DNA of 64,000 nucleotides from Pollenia angustigena (GCA_930367215.1 OV884056.1:47988308-48052307); one strand, 5' to 3'. Positions 34,281 to 47,444 are shown, counted from the first letter of the stretch. Numbers and translations are program-made. The notes: generated by a model not told the origin, from the sequence alone.

Positions 34281-36763
34281 GGGTGACCGTTAAAATCAAA
34301 AGTTGGATTTATTAAGGTCTCACTCGCCAATTTGGTGGGTATTGATAAAAAAACAACTCCAAAATTTTTTTAGGACGATCGGCAAAGGCTAAGCCGTCCC
34401 TCAAGCCCGCCAAAATTTGAGAAAAATCGTAAAGTCCGACTTGTATGACTTATATTTAGGAAAATGTTAATTTTACATAAAAATCGTTTTCTAAGAAGTT
34501 GTTGTTAGTAAAGTTTCCAACAACTTTTGCCTTAACAAGTTTTCTCTAAAACTTATATCGAACAAAACCTAATAAAAATAAAAAGTAAACAGCAGCATTG
34601 ATGCGAATTTTTTCTTAAGAACAGTTTTTTCTTACACACGTCAATTCAGCTTTAATATTTGTGTTTGTGTGCTGTTGCTTAAAAAAAATAGTCAAACGCA
34701 TATCATTTGTTTCTAACGTACCACGGTTGATAAAGTTGATGCATTTGTACTTTTTTGATACAATTCAAAGCCAAAAAGTACGGTGGTACCATCGTGACTC
34801 ATTTGGTACTATTTCCAAATTTTTCAAACCTAAATATTTATAATTGGTATAAAATGGCAACTCGTATTTACTGTCCAATGAATATAAACTGATTTCAGTG
34901 TTTGGTGTAAATGGTTTTGCCACAGTGCAAATGAAGAATTTCGTGGCGTTTTTATGAAATCTGAAATAAACTCTGTGTATGTTGTTGTTGGATTTAACAA
35001 AGCAGCTATGATATTTTGCATTTGCTCTTTGCAAGACCATTTGCACCAAACACTAACCTTCGCTATTGTGAATAGATTTTTGCACTTGATCATTGGACGA
35101 TTGCATATGCCACATTCTAAATCAAGTATCAGCGGCAGCATATAAGGCTTCATAGCAAAATATTATAAAAACAAAGGAACGAAATAGACTGTATGTACCA
35201 ATGGTTTCAAGTGTAACCGAAACAAGTCTTTTTCTTTTATAAAAAAAAAATATTTATTACTACTGGGGTCGAAAAAGTACGATTGTAGAAGTTCGTAAAT
35301 ACGATATTGGTTTTCTCATTTATCATCCCTGTAACATACCTGCACGCTTTCTTTATTCTTTAAGGGGGCTCTCATATAAAATTGTCAACACAGACTAGAA
35401 ATATATTGAAGAAAAAGCCCCAGAACTGCCAAGGAATCGCCCCAAGGGGGATTAAATATATGACGGACCTACATTAGTTTTTTGTGCTTAACATTTTCTT
35501 AAAACATCTTGTATCTCCACCCTTTAGGGGGGCTCCCATACAAATATGCCGGTTTAATATAATTTTTAAATTTGGCCACTGCAGCGTCAAGATTGCCCTT
35601 AGTTGGGTCAAAAGTATGACCAACCTCACATAATTTGTTTTATCCCCATTGCCAAAAAAATTTGGTTTCTAAAACGACTACGCATGTTAGAAAAACCTAT
35701 AACAATGGTTAATGGTAATCTTATTGTGGAATTTCGTTTTTTTAGTTTATTTTATAAACTAAACCGTTTTTGAGTTACGCTGTGCAACCTCCTCCGTTTT
35801 CGAAATTTTGAAAACAAGAGCTTACCTAAAAAACGGTTAGCACCACTGAATTCAGCGTACCCAAATTAGGGTAAAACGCCAGGTGCCCGGCTGGTCGGTT
35901 TTTTTTTTTAAATAAATAATAAAAATGTTTTTTAACAAAACTAATTGATAGAAAATGCGTTTCTTTAATGAATTAAAAATTAGATTTTTTAGTGGCTTTT
36001 TCGATATTTTAAGTATATTTTGTTTAATAAGAAATAAAGAAAAACTTGTGAACAAATTTTCTACAAAATTAATATTTTCTAAGTTATTAAACATAAAAGT
36101 CAGAATTCATGTAAAATTATAATTTTTCTCAAACTTTGGTGGGCTTGAGGGACGGCTTAGCCTTCGCCGATCGTCCTAAAAATTTTTGAGTGGTTTTTTT
36201 TTATCAATACCAACCAAATTGGCTAGTGAGACCTAAATAAATCCAACTTTTGATTTTAACGGCCACCCTAGGGTACCACCGTACTTTTTGAATTGTATCA
36301 AAAAAGTACACGTTAAAAACAAATGATATGCGTTTGACTATTTTTTTTTTTAAGCAAACGCACACAAACACAAATATTAAAGCTGAATTGACGTGTGTAA
36401 GAAAAAACAGTTCTAAAGAAACAATTCGCATCAATGCTGCTGTTTACTTTTTATTTTAATTAGGTTTTGTTCAATATGAGTTTTAGAGAAAACTTGTTAA
36501 GGCAAAAGTTGTTGGAAACTTTACTAACAATAACTTCTTAGAAAACGGTTTTTATGTAAAACTAATATTTTCCTAAATATAAGTCATACAAGTCGGACTT
36601 TACGATTTTTCTCAAACTTTGGCGGGCTTGAGGGACGGCTTAGCCTTCGCCGATCGTCCTAAAAATTTTTTTGAGTTGTTTTTTTATCAATACCCACCGA
36701 ATTGGGGGGTTAGAGCATGGAAAAATAGAAAAAAAATTTGATCCATACAGTTAACGACCACCC
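34281..36763. mobile_element. Large inverted-repeat composite, GGGTG(A/G)(C/T)CGTTAA ends, TA flanks
   Basis: The left arm (34281 to about 34795) and right arm (about 36270-36763) are reverse complements over about 500 bp, including AAGTCCGACTTGTATGACTT, CTAAGCCGTCCCTCAAGCCC and CAGCAGCATTGATGCGAA. TA lies on both sides (34279-34280 and 36764-36765). The inner arm ends carry GGTACCACCGTACTTTT and its inverse. The centre (34800-35160) matches, inverted, 2790-3070. A further partial copy of the outer arm lies at about 36104-36265, ending CGGCCACCCTA immediately before GGGTACCACC. The element looks nested. No transposase was found. Confidence 0.75.
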
Positions 36764-36765
36764 TA

Positions 36766-37340
36766 ATGTAATATATATAAAAGTCCAAATTATGTAACTT
36801 TGCAAAAGTAAAAATATAAATATAATACACGTACTTATTCATAAATACAGTAGTTTTGACTTAACTGCCTTTTGTGTACGTGCACATTTGACTTAACTGC
36901 ACAAAATTGATAATTTTTGGAATTATTCTTTATAATTCCATACAAATTCCTTTTTTAAGTGCACTTTCTGTACCTGCACATTTAAGATAAATGCACAAAA
37001 TTTTTGGCATTTTAAAATTATTTTCATACAAAAAATCAAAGTTAGCTGCACTTTGACTTAACTGCCCAAAAAAAAATATTTTCTGGAATTATTCTTCAAA
37101 ATCCGTGCATTTTGTATACCTGCATATTTTTCATATTTTTGGGCAGCTTTAAAATATTTTCATATAAAACATCAAAGTTAGCTGCACACATAAAAATATT
37201 TGGTGGCCACTTTTTCACATAAATATCCAATTTAAGCTGTTTATAAAAATATAAATCGCAATTATTTTGTTTTTTTTCCATAAATTTTTATGTTCTTTGT
37301 GAATTCTCATTGTTGCGGCGTGCCCGCCACAAGATGTGAA
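36766..37340. repeat. AT-rich segment with repeated TTTGACTTAACTGC(A/C)CA words
   Basis: From about 36855 to 37195 the words GACTTAACTGC, CATACAAA and TTTTGTGTACCTGCACATTT recur in 100-bp-scale units. This is a decayed tandem repeat. No coding is seen. Confidence 0.5.
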
Positions 37341-37344
37341 CACC

Positions 37345-37860
37345 CTCCAAAGCATAGACGGCCTTCGGCCGGCGCAAGGATTTTCTCCTCCATGGTATAA
37401 CAAATACCGGCTTCGCTAACTAAAGCTTCTCTGCGTAGTCGGCCATCGTTAGAAAACAAAAAAGATTTTAGAACCTTTACTTAGTGAAAGCGGTACTTGT
37501 TATACCATAGAGGAGAAAATTCTTGCGCCCGGCCGAAGGCCGGCTATGCAGAGAAGCTTTAGTTAGCGAAGCCGGTGTTTGTTATACCATAGAGGAGATA
37601 ATCTATGTGCCCGGCCAAAGGCCAGCTATGCAGAGAAGCTTTAGTTAGCGAAGCCGGTGTTTGTTATACCATAGAGTAGAAAATCCTTGCGCCCAAAAGT
37701 GTTTTCGTTATACTATTTTTACTATATACACCCGGAGAAAAAACAACAAAACAAATTTTAAATAAATTAGAATTATATTTAAAAGAAAAAAATTTAAATG
37801 GGAAATAAGGCCATGTATGGCTTTATTTCCTATGGCTTTATTGCACGGCACCAGCATAGG
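37345..37860. mobile_element. Foldback-family remnant with the GC-rich unit array (FB copy 3)
   Basis: About one and a half units in + orientation (GGCCTTCGGCCGG at about 37360; ACCGGCTTCGCTAACTAAAG at about 37405) are followed by units in - orientation to about 37700, as in FB copy 2. The flank 37800-37850 has GGAAATAAGGCCATG and GGCTTTATTTCCTATGGC, a third variant of the arm motif. The left arm is missing and no duplication was found, so the copy is rearranged. Confidence 0.7.
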
Positions 37861-40429
37861 CTGTTTGTTAGACGATTATGTTTAATATACAACTCCTAAA
37901 ATAATCTTCTGATGAATATCTGACGAGTGACAAAAACATCTAAATCTTTTTTTAATTTATTTTTGACACGCTCGTCTTTAAATCTTGGAATGAACCTTTT
38001 AGGACTCTCTGTAAGAATCGTATAACAATTACTGAGTTACCTAAATGAGACCGTTTTTGAAGTATGAAAATCTATTGCCAATACAATTTTAATAAAACAA
38101 ACCGGCCTAAGGATCTGTAAAAAAGGATTTTCCGACAGGATGGTGTTGATTTCGCGACCTTAAGGTTTGTTTGGCATGAAAAATGCGCTTGATACTGAAA
38201 AAACATACCTTAAGCGGCTCATACACTTGCAATATAACTGTTCAATTTTATCGCCAATGGGTTTGTGATATTCGAAGGTGACACAATATATTGGCAATAA
38301 CCGAAATTAGAAAAGAAGTGCAATATACTGTAAAAAGTGCACAATGTACTATGTTGTTTTGCTTTAAAGGTTGTGTTTTTTTTTAATAAGAGTTGCGCGA
38401 TACTTTAATTGAAACCATTGTGCCTCTTATTGAATAAAATGGGGCCATATAGAAATAATATGGCGAATAACACATACAATAATATTGTAAATGAAGCGCT
38501 TGACGCTTATGTATAACAGAAATATTATATACATGTATACCTTATATATAAATACCGTTTGGTATTAAAGATTTAGATAAATGAAATATAATAAAATAGT
38601 TTTTGTTCCTTTAATTTTCATAAATTATTATTATTTTTTTTTTTTTAAAGTACCATTTGGTGGGAAAAATACTCGTTTAGTTGAAGTTCAGTACCATTTC
38701 ATCATTTCAATTTTGCAACACAGATATGTATACACATCGTTCGCTCTTTTGGAATTTTCATTTTGAATTTGCCCATAGCTGGTCATAACTGTACGGCAGA
38801 AATCAAAATTATAATCGGTTGCCCACAGTAGTCATATATATTTCTTGTAATTATTTTAAGACATATGACTTTACAACTTTATGACTACATTGTGAATTCC
38901 CCATATGTTCAAATAAAAAATAGAAAAAAACCCAGTGGGCTTCGATGTGATTTTCGGGATTCAATATTTTAAATGAATTTTTTCAGTGTTTGTACTCTTT
39001 GATTTTCTTGAATTTTTTTTTAAGTAAAATTTAGATTTTCTCCACAAGTTTTAAGATACATTTCATTGTGGGATTCAAATAACTACTATTTTTTCTATTT
39101 TTTTGATATTTGTAAAAAAAAATCTTTCAATATGATCTTTCAATAAAACAACTGTGCCCCGTTTTTTAGTTTATCAAAAAAAAAAAAGTATTTAAATATT
39201 TTTTATTTTTTTTATATTTTTTTAAAAATTTTTAAATATTTTCATTTTTTGATGAAGAAAACTGGTTTAGAAATGATTGTACCAGCTTTAGAAGAGACTA
39301 TGGAATGAAATGTTTGCGTTTCTAGAATTGATTAAGCCGTTTCATATTGCAAATCCAAAGTTTCTTTTGCGTCAAAATAATGCTGTTCTTGAGAAAATTT
39401 GACTTCAATCAGGAAATAAGGAAAATGCGGATGTTTTTGCATCTGATAGCCGTCCAACTAAGAAAAGAAGACAGTATCGGATAAGAAGACAATTGCGGAT
39501 TAAGGAGGGGGAGTAGAGGGGTTCTTATTGCTCTTTGCAGTTCTCTTACAGTATCCAAATTTATAATAATCGGTCCTTGATTTACTTTTTTTTTTATAGC
39601 TTTGTTCTGGATGAATTATTTCTTAGGTGAAAAAAAGTACATTAAATAAAGCATGTTCTGTACTGTTTTTAAAAAATAGCTTAAAAAAATCCATGCCGAA
39701 TTTATTTGATTTATTTTATTAAAGGAAACTTGTGCAATTGTTTTTTCAATCTCGAAAATTTCCCAAAATGATAACTTTGATAAAGGATGCTATTTCATGC
39801 CTAATTTATTTTACTCTAGGCTAGAAAATTCTTTATTTGACTTTAACAAAATAAAAAGAATGATGAAATTTGTGACAAAATTTTAAGATTTTCTTTTTCC
39901 AAGAAATTTATAAGCGGGAAATTCCATGTCATATCGACCAAGAGTGGGACCCGACCCCTTTATGTTTTAATGAAATTTGTTGAGAAGGTTCCTTTTATCC
40001 TAAAAGGAACAGATTATTTCTACAATATCTCGATAACTACTTTACATACGAAGATAATGTTTGTCTCATTTTAAAGAGAATACTTGGCGCTACAAACAAT
40101 ATATTGGAAAAAAATGGGTTTTTTGAAAAATGTAATATCTGCAAAATACTAAATTTTAAAAACGGACTAAGTCAAAAACTTATTTTTTTATTTGGCTGAT
40201 TTGTTTTTATATAATACGTCAAACTGTTCTTTAAAAATCATGAAACTTTGAGGGAGGTGCTTTTTTTTCCTTTTTAAGATATGAATTTTTTCTTTCGCAA
40301 CCTTTAAAAAAATAATCTTAAAATAGAATTTTAATATTGTAGTTTTGAGCAATAAGTACCCTGTGCTTGTTTTTTTAGGTTAGATCTTGTTTTCAAGATA
40401 TACCGTTATTTCGAAAATGTTGGAGGTTG
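37861..40429. other. AT-rich intergenic stretch
   Basis: No supported gene. A and T runs are frequent (38633-38648, 39177-39250). Confidence 0.45.
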
Positions 40430-40437
40430 CCCCGCAT

Positions 40438-41256
40438 CAGAGAACTGCAAAATCAATATTTTTCTTGATTTATTCATACGCTCAAATTTAGATTCACTCT
40501 TTGCCTGCAAAACAAAGTTCAACGTTGGTAATTTTTACATCGTTTCGTACACATTTGATTTTTGTATGGATTCGTTTTTTATTGAAATAACTTTGTTTGC
40601 ATTTTTGTTGCGCACGCAATATAACTTATTTGTGTAAATTCAAAAGGCACACATTCTTATACTTTTGCATTCAAGTAGTCATTGTCCACTCGATGAGACG
40701 CTGTGTTAACATTAACAACAATAACAACAATAAATCACTCGATGAGACGCTTTGTTAAAATTAACAACAATAAACCACTCGAGAGACGCTTTGTTAAACT
40801 TAACAACAATAAAAACAACAATAACAAGAATACATTGTACATACAGAACTACTGTACTTTTTAAGATGAAATAAAAAGTCTGTTTCTATGGAAATTGCTT
40901 GTATGTACCTACATATGTATGTGCGTTTAGTTTCATTTCAATTTTTTTTTCTTGTACTACATAGTTAATGCTGAATGAATACATGAGTAATGATTGCTTG
41001 ATTTCTGGCTTTTTTGTTTTTATTTTTTTTCTTTACCAAAACAATCATTGTCGCACCGAACACACAAACATCTTAATTGACAAACGAAGCTAAACGATGA
41101 AATAAATAACAAAGCACGATGTGCATTATTTGAATGACTGCAAACCAGCAGCGAATGTTTGCGGTTGCGCAAGTTTAATTGTATGACCGCAAGCGAGTGT
41201 ATTTGTTGCTGTTCATTTAATGCGATTTTTTTGCAATTGCACAAAGCCGTTCTCTG
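40438..41256 (-). mobile_element. hAT-type MITE with CAGAGAAC ends, copy 2, intact
   Basis: The element is 819 bp and is flanked by a perfect 8-bp duplication CCCCGCAT (40430-40437 and 41257-41264). The ends read CAGAGAACTGC and GCCGTTCTCTG, so the terminal CAGAGAAC is inverted, as in the Hermes/hobo group of hAT elements. There is no transposase. Around 40690-40800 a short unit with CACTCGATGAGACGCT is repeated about three times. Confidence 0.88.
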
Positions 41257-41353
41257 CCCCGCATATATTCCCGTAACTCAAAAACGTTTTAGTTTATTGA
41301 AATTACTAAAAAAAATCACAGCATTTTCTTGAAATCCGAGATTTTTTAAAGCC

Positions 41354-41710
41354 CTGTGGGAAATTTGTGTCAATTGCTCTTAAAGCACTTACCCCGTGTC
41401 CGTTGAACACAATATTATAATATAAAGGAAAAAATGATTTTCTCTGGTCTTTTTACTTTATATTAAAGAGATCTATCATATTAACATGGCTCACTCGGGA
41501 CAATATCTGCGACAGACATTATTTTAACCGAAAGTGAATGTGTCCATTAAGATTATTTCAGGGACCTGTTACAAACCGTCAAAAAGGTGGGACTTAACCC
41601 CTCATAGCACATTGACTTGTTGAAATGACAAGCCGCCTTCATGTTAAGTGCTAGAGCTGGAACCGGTCCCTACCACTTTAGAATTGTCACGTAACAAGTT
41701 TGGCATTCCC
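41354..41710 (+). repeat. Second copy of the intron-3 repeat family
   Basis: This is an inverted copy of 50560-50870. It begins near CCCTGTGGGAAATTTGTG and ends near AACTTGTTTGGCATTCCC. It is non-coding, and its termini do not form an obvious inverted repeat, so its class is unknown. Confidence 0.6.
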
Positions 41711-42905
41711 TTTCCTCTAGGGTTTTAATAATGATTGCGTTTTATAAGCAAAACTAATGATGTTTGTCTCATCACGGCAAAGGCAATGTGTATCAGCCTG
41801 TACACAAAAAATTTAATACTTTTATTAAAAATCTATATTATTATGCCCAAGTTGCAAGTTTCCATTCCGAGTAGTTTAAGTAGAGATCACTTAAAAAAAG
41901 GTTATAAAGAAGTAGAAATATGCGTATATTGTATTCCGTCAAATGAATTGATTTTAATAACTAGAACGAGCATAAAAGAGATATTTGAAACATTATAAAT
42001 TCTGTGACATTTATTGATGGGCCAGGCCAGTCAATGGTCGATTTGCACAACTTCATATTTTTGTGTGTCTACACAATATGAAACTCCTGTTCTGTACTAT
42101 GCTTTTAAAAATATGGTCACCGTACACATAAAGCCCACACTCGGAAAACCTTAAAAAAATTATATTCTGGTAAAATTCTGTAGTATTCAGTCCATATGTG
42201 CAGTGTGGCCAATAAGGCCATTTTATGGCAAAATTTGGTAAATTTTTTTAACCCATAACGCATAACATAATTTTGCTGATTTGGTCCAATGTAATTATTA
42301 AAGACGAAAAAAATCACACTTCCATATTTTTTTTTCATAATTAATCTGGATCCCATATTTAACTTCTGAAAAACACTTTAATACGTACAAAACGCTAAAG
42401 AATAACAATATTATAATGAAATTATTACGACTTAGTGCTTATGTTGATATAAACTAGTTTTTGAAAATAACCACTTAATATCGCTCTTTAGTGTTCGTTT
42501 CGGAAGATTTGTGGAAAACGCAAACGCTGATAGTGTTTGTGTAGAAAATCATTAAAAAAAATAACGTTTCCCTGTTGTCATCTTTCGAACACAAAAATAA
42601 TACTGTTTTTATCCAACTCAACAAAAGATGAGAGCATTAAATTCCGTTCGGTTTTTTTTTAAAACCACAAACTTCATTGTGTTCGGCTCGGCTCATTAAT
42701 GTTCGTCCCTTTTGGCTGGCAAAAAAAACCAAACATTTTTTACAAAAAATACACATACAAAAAAAAAAAAAATAAAAAGCCAGCAAAATAATTTTACACA
42801 AACAAAACATATACACAATACAAACACAAGCTGTTCGTGCTGCGGTCATTGCTAAATGTTGGTTCATTTCTTTATCAATGTAAAAAAAGGAAACATTATA
42901 GAACG
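41711..42905. other. AT-rich intergenic stretch
   Basis: 42460-42545 (CGCTCTTTAGTGTTCG, TTTGTGGAAAACGC) is related, inverted, to 57075-57160, so it is probably an old repeat. The 87-codon ORF at 41735 has no recognised domain. Confidence 0.45.
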
Positions 42906-42909
42906 TTAA

Positions 42910-43548
42910 CCCTCCGTCATGCACAAGTATCTGGCTAGATCTTTTAAGAATTTAACAATTATTAAAATAAATTTCTAATTCAGCTAGGTGTTTGAGTCTC
43001 CAGGTACCCTCTACAAATATTGTTAGCTTTCGTTTTATGAAAAAAAAAAAATTAAAAAAAGACAACAAAAACAATTTATGTGAATTTTTTAATCTACACA
43101 TCACATACGTAGCGCATGTATCTGGCCAGATACACTTGTATTTTATATGAAGAACAATGTAAATTATTTGCATTTTTTACTTTTTTTTTGCGTTTGTTTA
43201 CATAAATCAACTGAAACTGCATTTTATTTGTACTCTGCATTGTTATAGCTGTTGTAATTTTTGAATTGAAATTAATCAAAATAAACTTTAAAACCATTAT
43301 TTTGTTTGAAATTAAAAAATTTTATTTCTCGTTAATTTTTTTCTGGGTAGATGTTTTAGCATGTATTAAGAAAAAAAAAAAACCAAAAATAGAAAATATG
43401 CATCTGCCTGGCATGCTTATAATATAACAATGTAATATTATCACTAAAATAGCTTTTTTTTTCATATAAATGTATTGGAATACATAGTGTATCTGGCCAG
43501 ATACATGTGCTACGTATGTGACTACCGAAACATGTGCATGACGGAGGG
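42910..43548. mobile_element. piggyBac-like MITE with TTAA target site
   Basis: The element is 639 bp, flanked by TTAA (42906-42909 and 43549-43552). Its inverted ends are CCCTCCGTCATGCACA and TGTGCATGACGGAGGG. A CC(C/Y) start inside TTAA is the piggyBac signature. Subterminal palindromes TATCTGG(C)CAGATA occur near 42927, 43118 and 43489. There is no transposase. Confidence 0.88.
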
Positions 43549-43552
43549 TTAA

Positions 43553-45180
43553 AATATAATGTTTGTCTACAGTATTATTCTGTTTACGAAGAAGAGAACA
43601 CTATATAATGTTCGGCTCTTTCTTGAAAATAGTTACGAACGGTATTTAGGATTGTGTTCATTTTGACAAACACTAAAAAAATAGATATCGTTCCTGGGTG
43701 TGTGAGCCGAACGCTAAATAATGTTCTGTTTATTTGAACACTGATATAAACCATATTTCCAATTTTTGGATTTATTAGTTCACAATTTACCATAGACTTC
43801 ATATAAAGTTGACTACTGATTCAAAGAAGATTGTTAATATTTTTTTACAGATCCCATATAAAGTCCATTTTTGAAAATTCTAACACTTGACAGAGGGTAT
43901 CAAAGTTTCGGTACAGCCGAATTTGGCATTTTTACTTGTTTTTTTTTGCATATTAAAATTTAAACACAACGTTCGATGTATGGATGAGTGTTATAAAGTG
44001 ACATGCTCACGTATTATATTTATGCATGTGTGTGTGTGTGTGTTTCTAAAAGTGCACAAATACCCCATGGGCGTTTGTATGTTAATGAACAGACACATAC
44101 AAATTTAAAAGAGTTGGTTGCATTTTGCATTTAGTCAGGATATTGGCATGTGTGGGTATTTGTTAAAGAAATTGCCTCAATATTTTGTTAATATGTATTG
44201 TTGTTTGTTGTGCATGTTTTTGATGTCAAAACAACATCAACAAGTGGGTTTTTGTTTTTTTTTTTTTGTTGCTACTGCTGTTACTTGCTATTTCTGTCAT
44301 TGTACTTGTTGATGGAGCAAAATGCATAAGTACCTTCCTTTTACTGTGTGCAAGTGCGAGCGAGTGTATATGAAGGTTTTTTTTATTTTTCTATTTTATT
44401 ATTTTTGTTCAATGTACTTGTATATTTATGTTGTTGTTTATTGTTTTTATTGTATATTATATACATAAATATTATTTTAAAATTTCTATGCAGGTTTTTA
44501 TTTTGTTTTTCTTGTTATTTTTGTTGGTTTTTATGAGGTCAGAATAAGAAGTTTTAATAAATAATTTCACTATTTTAATGTGTTTCAAAATGAATGAAAT
44601 TTTGTTTATGAATAGACCGAAATGTTGTCGACATAATATCTAAATATTGGTCAATTTGTTGAGAGAATGAGAAAGTGTGCCATATATCCTTTATTTTGTA
44701 TACAAGATAAATAGCCAGAATTTGGCTGAAAAAAGTCAGTTATATGCTTCAAAAGGCTTGAATTAAACAAATGGTTAACTTTTTAAAAATTAGCAGGCAG
44801 TTTAACTGAAATAAGCATATGTTTTGCAAATTTTTTTCAAGCTCTTAAATCTAAAAGGCTGATTAAGCCAAGTCAATCAATTTAGGTGTACGAACGGACA
44901 AGAACATGGTCTTAATAATTACGAAATATTATATTATGTGACAACCAGAAATAAAAGTTTACAATATATCCTTTTTTGCTATGTAAAATAAACGGTCTTA
45001 TTTAGAATAAGGTGTGTTTGTTTTCAGTAATTATGTTTTTTTTAATTGAAAAAATATTCAATGTTAGCAATTTACAAACATGGATGCTTTCAGGTGCAAC
45101 CAGTGAGATTAATAAATAAATTTGGAAATTTTTTTTATAAGAGAAATTTGGGCCAGCTTAATTTTAAATTTAATTATGTG
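43553..45180. other. AT-rich stretch with repeat end and microsatellite
   Basis: 43885-43940 (GAGGGTATCAAAGTTTCGG, CAGCCGAATTTGG, ACTTGTTTT) is the 3' end of the family at 4217-5166. A (TG)n run lies at about 44027-44043. No gene is seen. Confidence 0.55.
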
Positions 45181-45189
45181 AAAATAAAC

Positions 45190-45930
45190 GCCGAGTAATT
45201 ATTGTCCAAGAACGCTAAATGTCTCTGGAGAAGATAGCCAGACATTCAGTGGTTACCCTTAAGTGGGTCCCCGTAGCCAGGGATATACATGATAACTGTA
45301 TGGCAGACTCGTTGGCGCATGTAGGCACCATTTTGAATCGAAACGATTCAACATTTGATATAGGTGTTTCACTCCCAAGGAGTTAGCAGCTTTCTGCACA
45401 CAAGTTTCATCTTATTGCCGGTCAGAGTTGGCTTGATGACACAATCTGTGGGGAAACCAGGAAAATCTAGCCCATCATAGATGAAAAAAGAACTCGGCGG
45501 GCCTTACAGCTGTCCAGATATCTCTTAGAAACTTTGTTGCAATTTTAACTGACCACTGGCTTATTGGGAGGCACGCCCAATGGCTAGGGCTCCCTTACAA
45601 AGGCCTATGTAGAAGTTGCGGCTACGAGGAGGAGGAAGAGTCAATGGAACATCTTCTTTGTCATTGTCCGGCAATCGCAGATCTTAAACTTGAATTGTTT
45701 GGACGAAGAGCCTTTGGGGACAAAACTTGTCTCTCTCTGATATTGACTGAAACAGAATCCACTCCTTTATTGAATAAACTGGGTGGCCGAGTGAGGATAT
45801 TAGCACCCAGTTAACAAAAAACCCTTGGGAGATGATGTGACATGGTAACACAACCAGAACTAATTAAAAGACCCACGTGAGCTTCGCTTGATTGCGGCTG
45901 CTAATGGAACCTAATCTAACCTAATTATTG
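45190..45930 (+). pseudogene. 3' fragment of an RNase H-bearing R1/LOA-type LINE
   Basis: A frame near 45255 reads WVPVARDIHDNCMADSLAH, which is the WVPGH...GN..AD block of RNase H with the His lost. Near 45550 it reads TDHWLIGRHAQWLGLPY, then CRSCGYEEEEESMEHLLCHC, the same C-x2-C...H-x4-C cluster as in the 12.75-kb element. Several stops and frame changes are present. The 3' end is ACCTAATCTAACCTAATT (about 45910). It is a different, older lineage from 12753-13742. Confidence 0.75.
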
Positions 45931-46024
45931 TCCATTATTTTTGCATAGTGAAGTCCTGTCTAACACGTTTTCCATAACTTTCTTCAAGATGTCCGGAGCT
46001 ATCGCTCGAGCTTATCTCGATTAT

Positions 46025-46330
46025 TATACCCTTAACCGAAGGTAAAAGGTTGTATATAAGTTTGTCATTCCGTTTGTAATTTCTACAATATTGATCTTAG
46101 GCCCTATTAAGTATATATATTCTTATGCTCCTTATGAGGAGCTAAGTGGGTTTAACGATGTCCGTCTGTCTATTGAAATGGGTTTTCCGAAGACCCCAGA
46201 TATGATGGGGACTAGACAGTTTTATATTTAAGTCACATATAGTCAAGAAGGTTTGCTCTTAATATTCAGCCTGATCGGACCACAAATAGCTGAGATTTGA
46301 GCAAAAACCGGTAGCATTTTTTATTTGTTT
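46025..46330 (+). repeat. Head of the fly-type interspersed repeat
   Basis: TTATACCCTTAACCGAAGG, AAGTTTGTCATTCCGTTTG, AAGTATATATATTCTTATGC and GATGTCCGTCTGTCTATTG follow in the same order as in 4221-4390. It fades out after about 46330. Confidence 0.7.
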
Positions 46331-47440
46331 CCCTGTGGATCAAACAAATTGTATTAAAATATTAAGTTCATATCTTTAAGGCCGCTTAATAAAATAATTA
46401 AACGATTTTTCACCTTATCTATTCTCTAAGAACTTTCATAAGTACTTTCTATACATCTTCTCGTATTTTTCTAAAGTTTAGCTTAAAGTTGTTGCCTTTT
46501 TTCTTCTTTAACTTAATTTATTCACTTTATGTCGTATTTAGGTGACACTACGAACATACTGCCTTCAACATTTTGCCACTGAGGTCGTTGGTTATTGTTG
46601 TTGACAACCATGTTGCTGCTGTTGATAAAGATATTGTTGTAGTTGTTGTTGTTGTTGTTGTTTTCTTTTAGAGGGCAATGTTATTTTGTTTTTGACATTT
46701 TTCTTTGTTGGTTTGTTGTTGTTGTTAGTTTTTCTCATTTTCATGGACATGAACATGACTTTTTTTATTCCCAGTGATTGTGATTTACGTGTTTTCTTTT
46801 CTTGTTGTTTTGTTGTAATACTATTTTTATTGTTGTTATTTTGCTACAATGAAAGTGGTATTGCAGTAATTATGTACATTCTACAAATACATGTAAATAT
46901 ATATGCTTGTATGTTTTTAAATGCATATATGAATGTGTATGTGTATGTTAAATGAGAGTGCTGATGCATTTGTATATGCCTGAAAGTACTTTTGTTTGCA
47001 TTTGAAAGTCAAGGTTTTTGATCCTTGTAAAAAAAATTTTTATTGTTGAATATTTTATTCATTTACAGAGTTAAGAAGAAAAAAAAATGTAAAAATATGT
47101 TTTTACTTTTTTTGTTTAGTTATTTACTACAAGGATAGCGTGGTTGAAAATTGAGGTTGTTAGTTCTTATTAAATTTGTAGTTGTTGTAGTATAAAAAGT
47201 ATTATTTGTAAAAAAATAATATTTCAAAGACTTTGAAAAACCGCAAATATTCTGAAAATAGAAAAAATTTCCTATAAATAGCGTTCCTTTTTTTAGTCTT
47301 GGTTCACACTGTGAAAGTTTTTTATCAGAAAATCTTAGTTAATTGGTGAGTGGCGAGGGAAGAAAAGCATGGGGTTTTCCCTGCAATTCATACTTTCATG
47401 TACTTTTTGTTGTTGTTAGGACCCTTCTTATGCATTGCAT
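46331..47440. other. Intergenic stretch with (GTT)n tracts
   Basis: TTGTTG-rich tracts lie at about 46591-46670 and 46709-46730. The 89-codon ORF at 46686 is a product of T-rich sequence. No gene is seen. Confidence 0.45.
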
Positions 47441-47444
47441 TGTG

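Noticed and set aside
44027..44043. (TG)n microsatellite and (GTT)n tracts near 46645
   Set aside because: Ordinary short tandem repeats for a fly genome.
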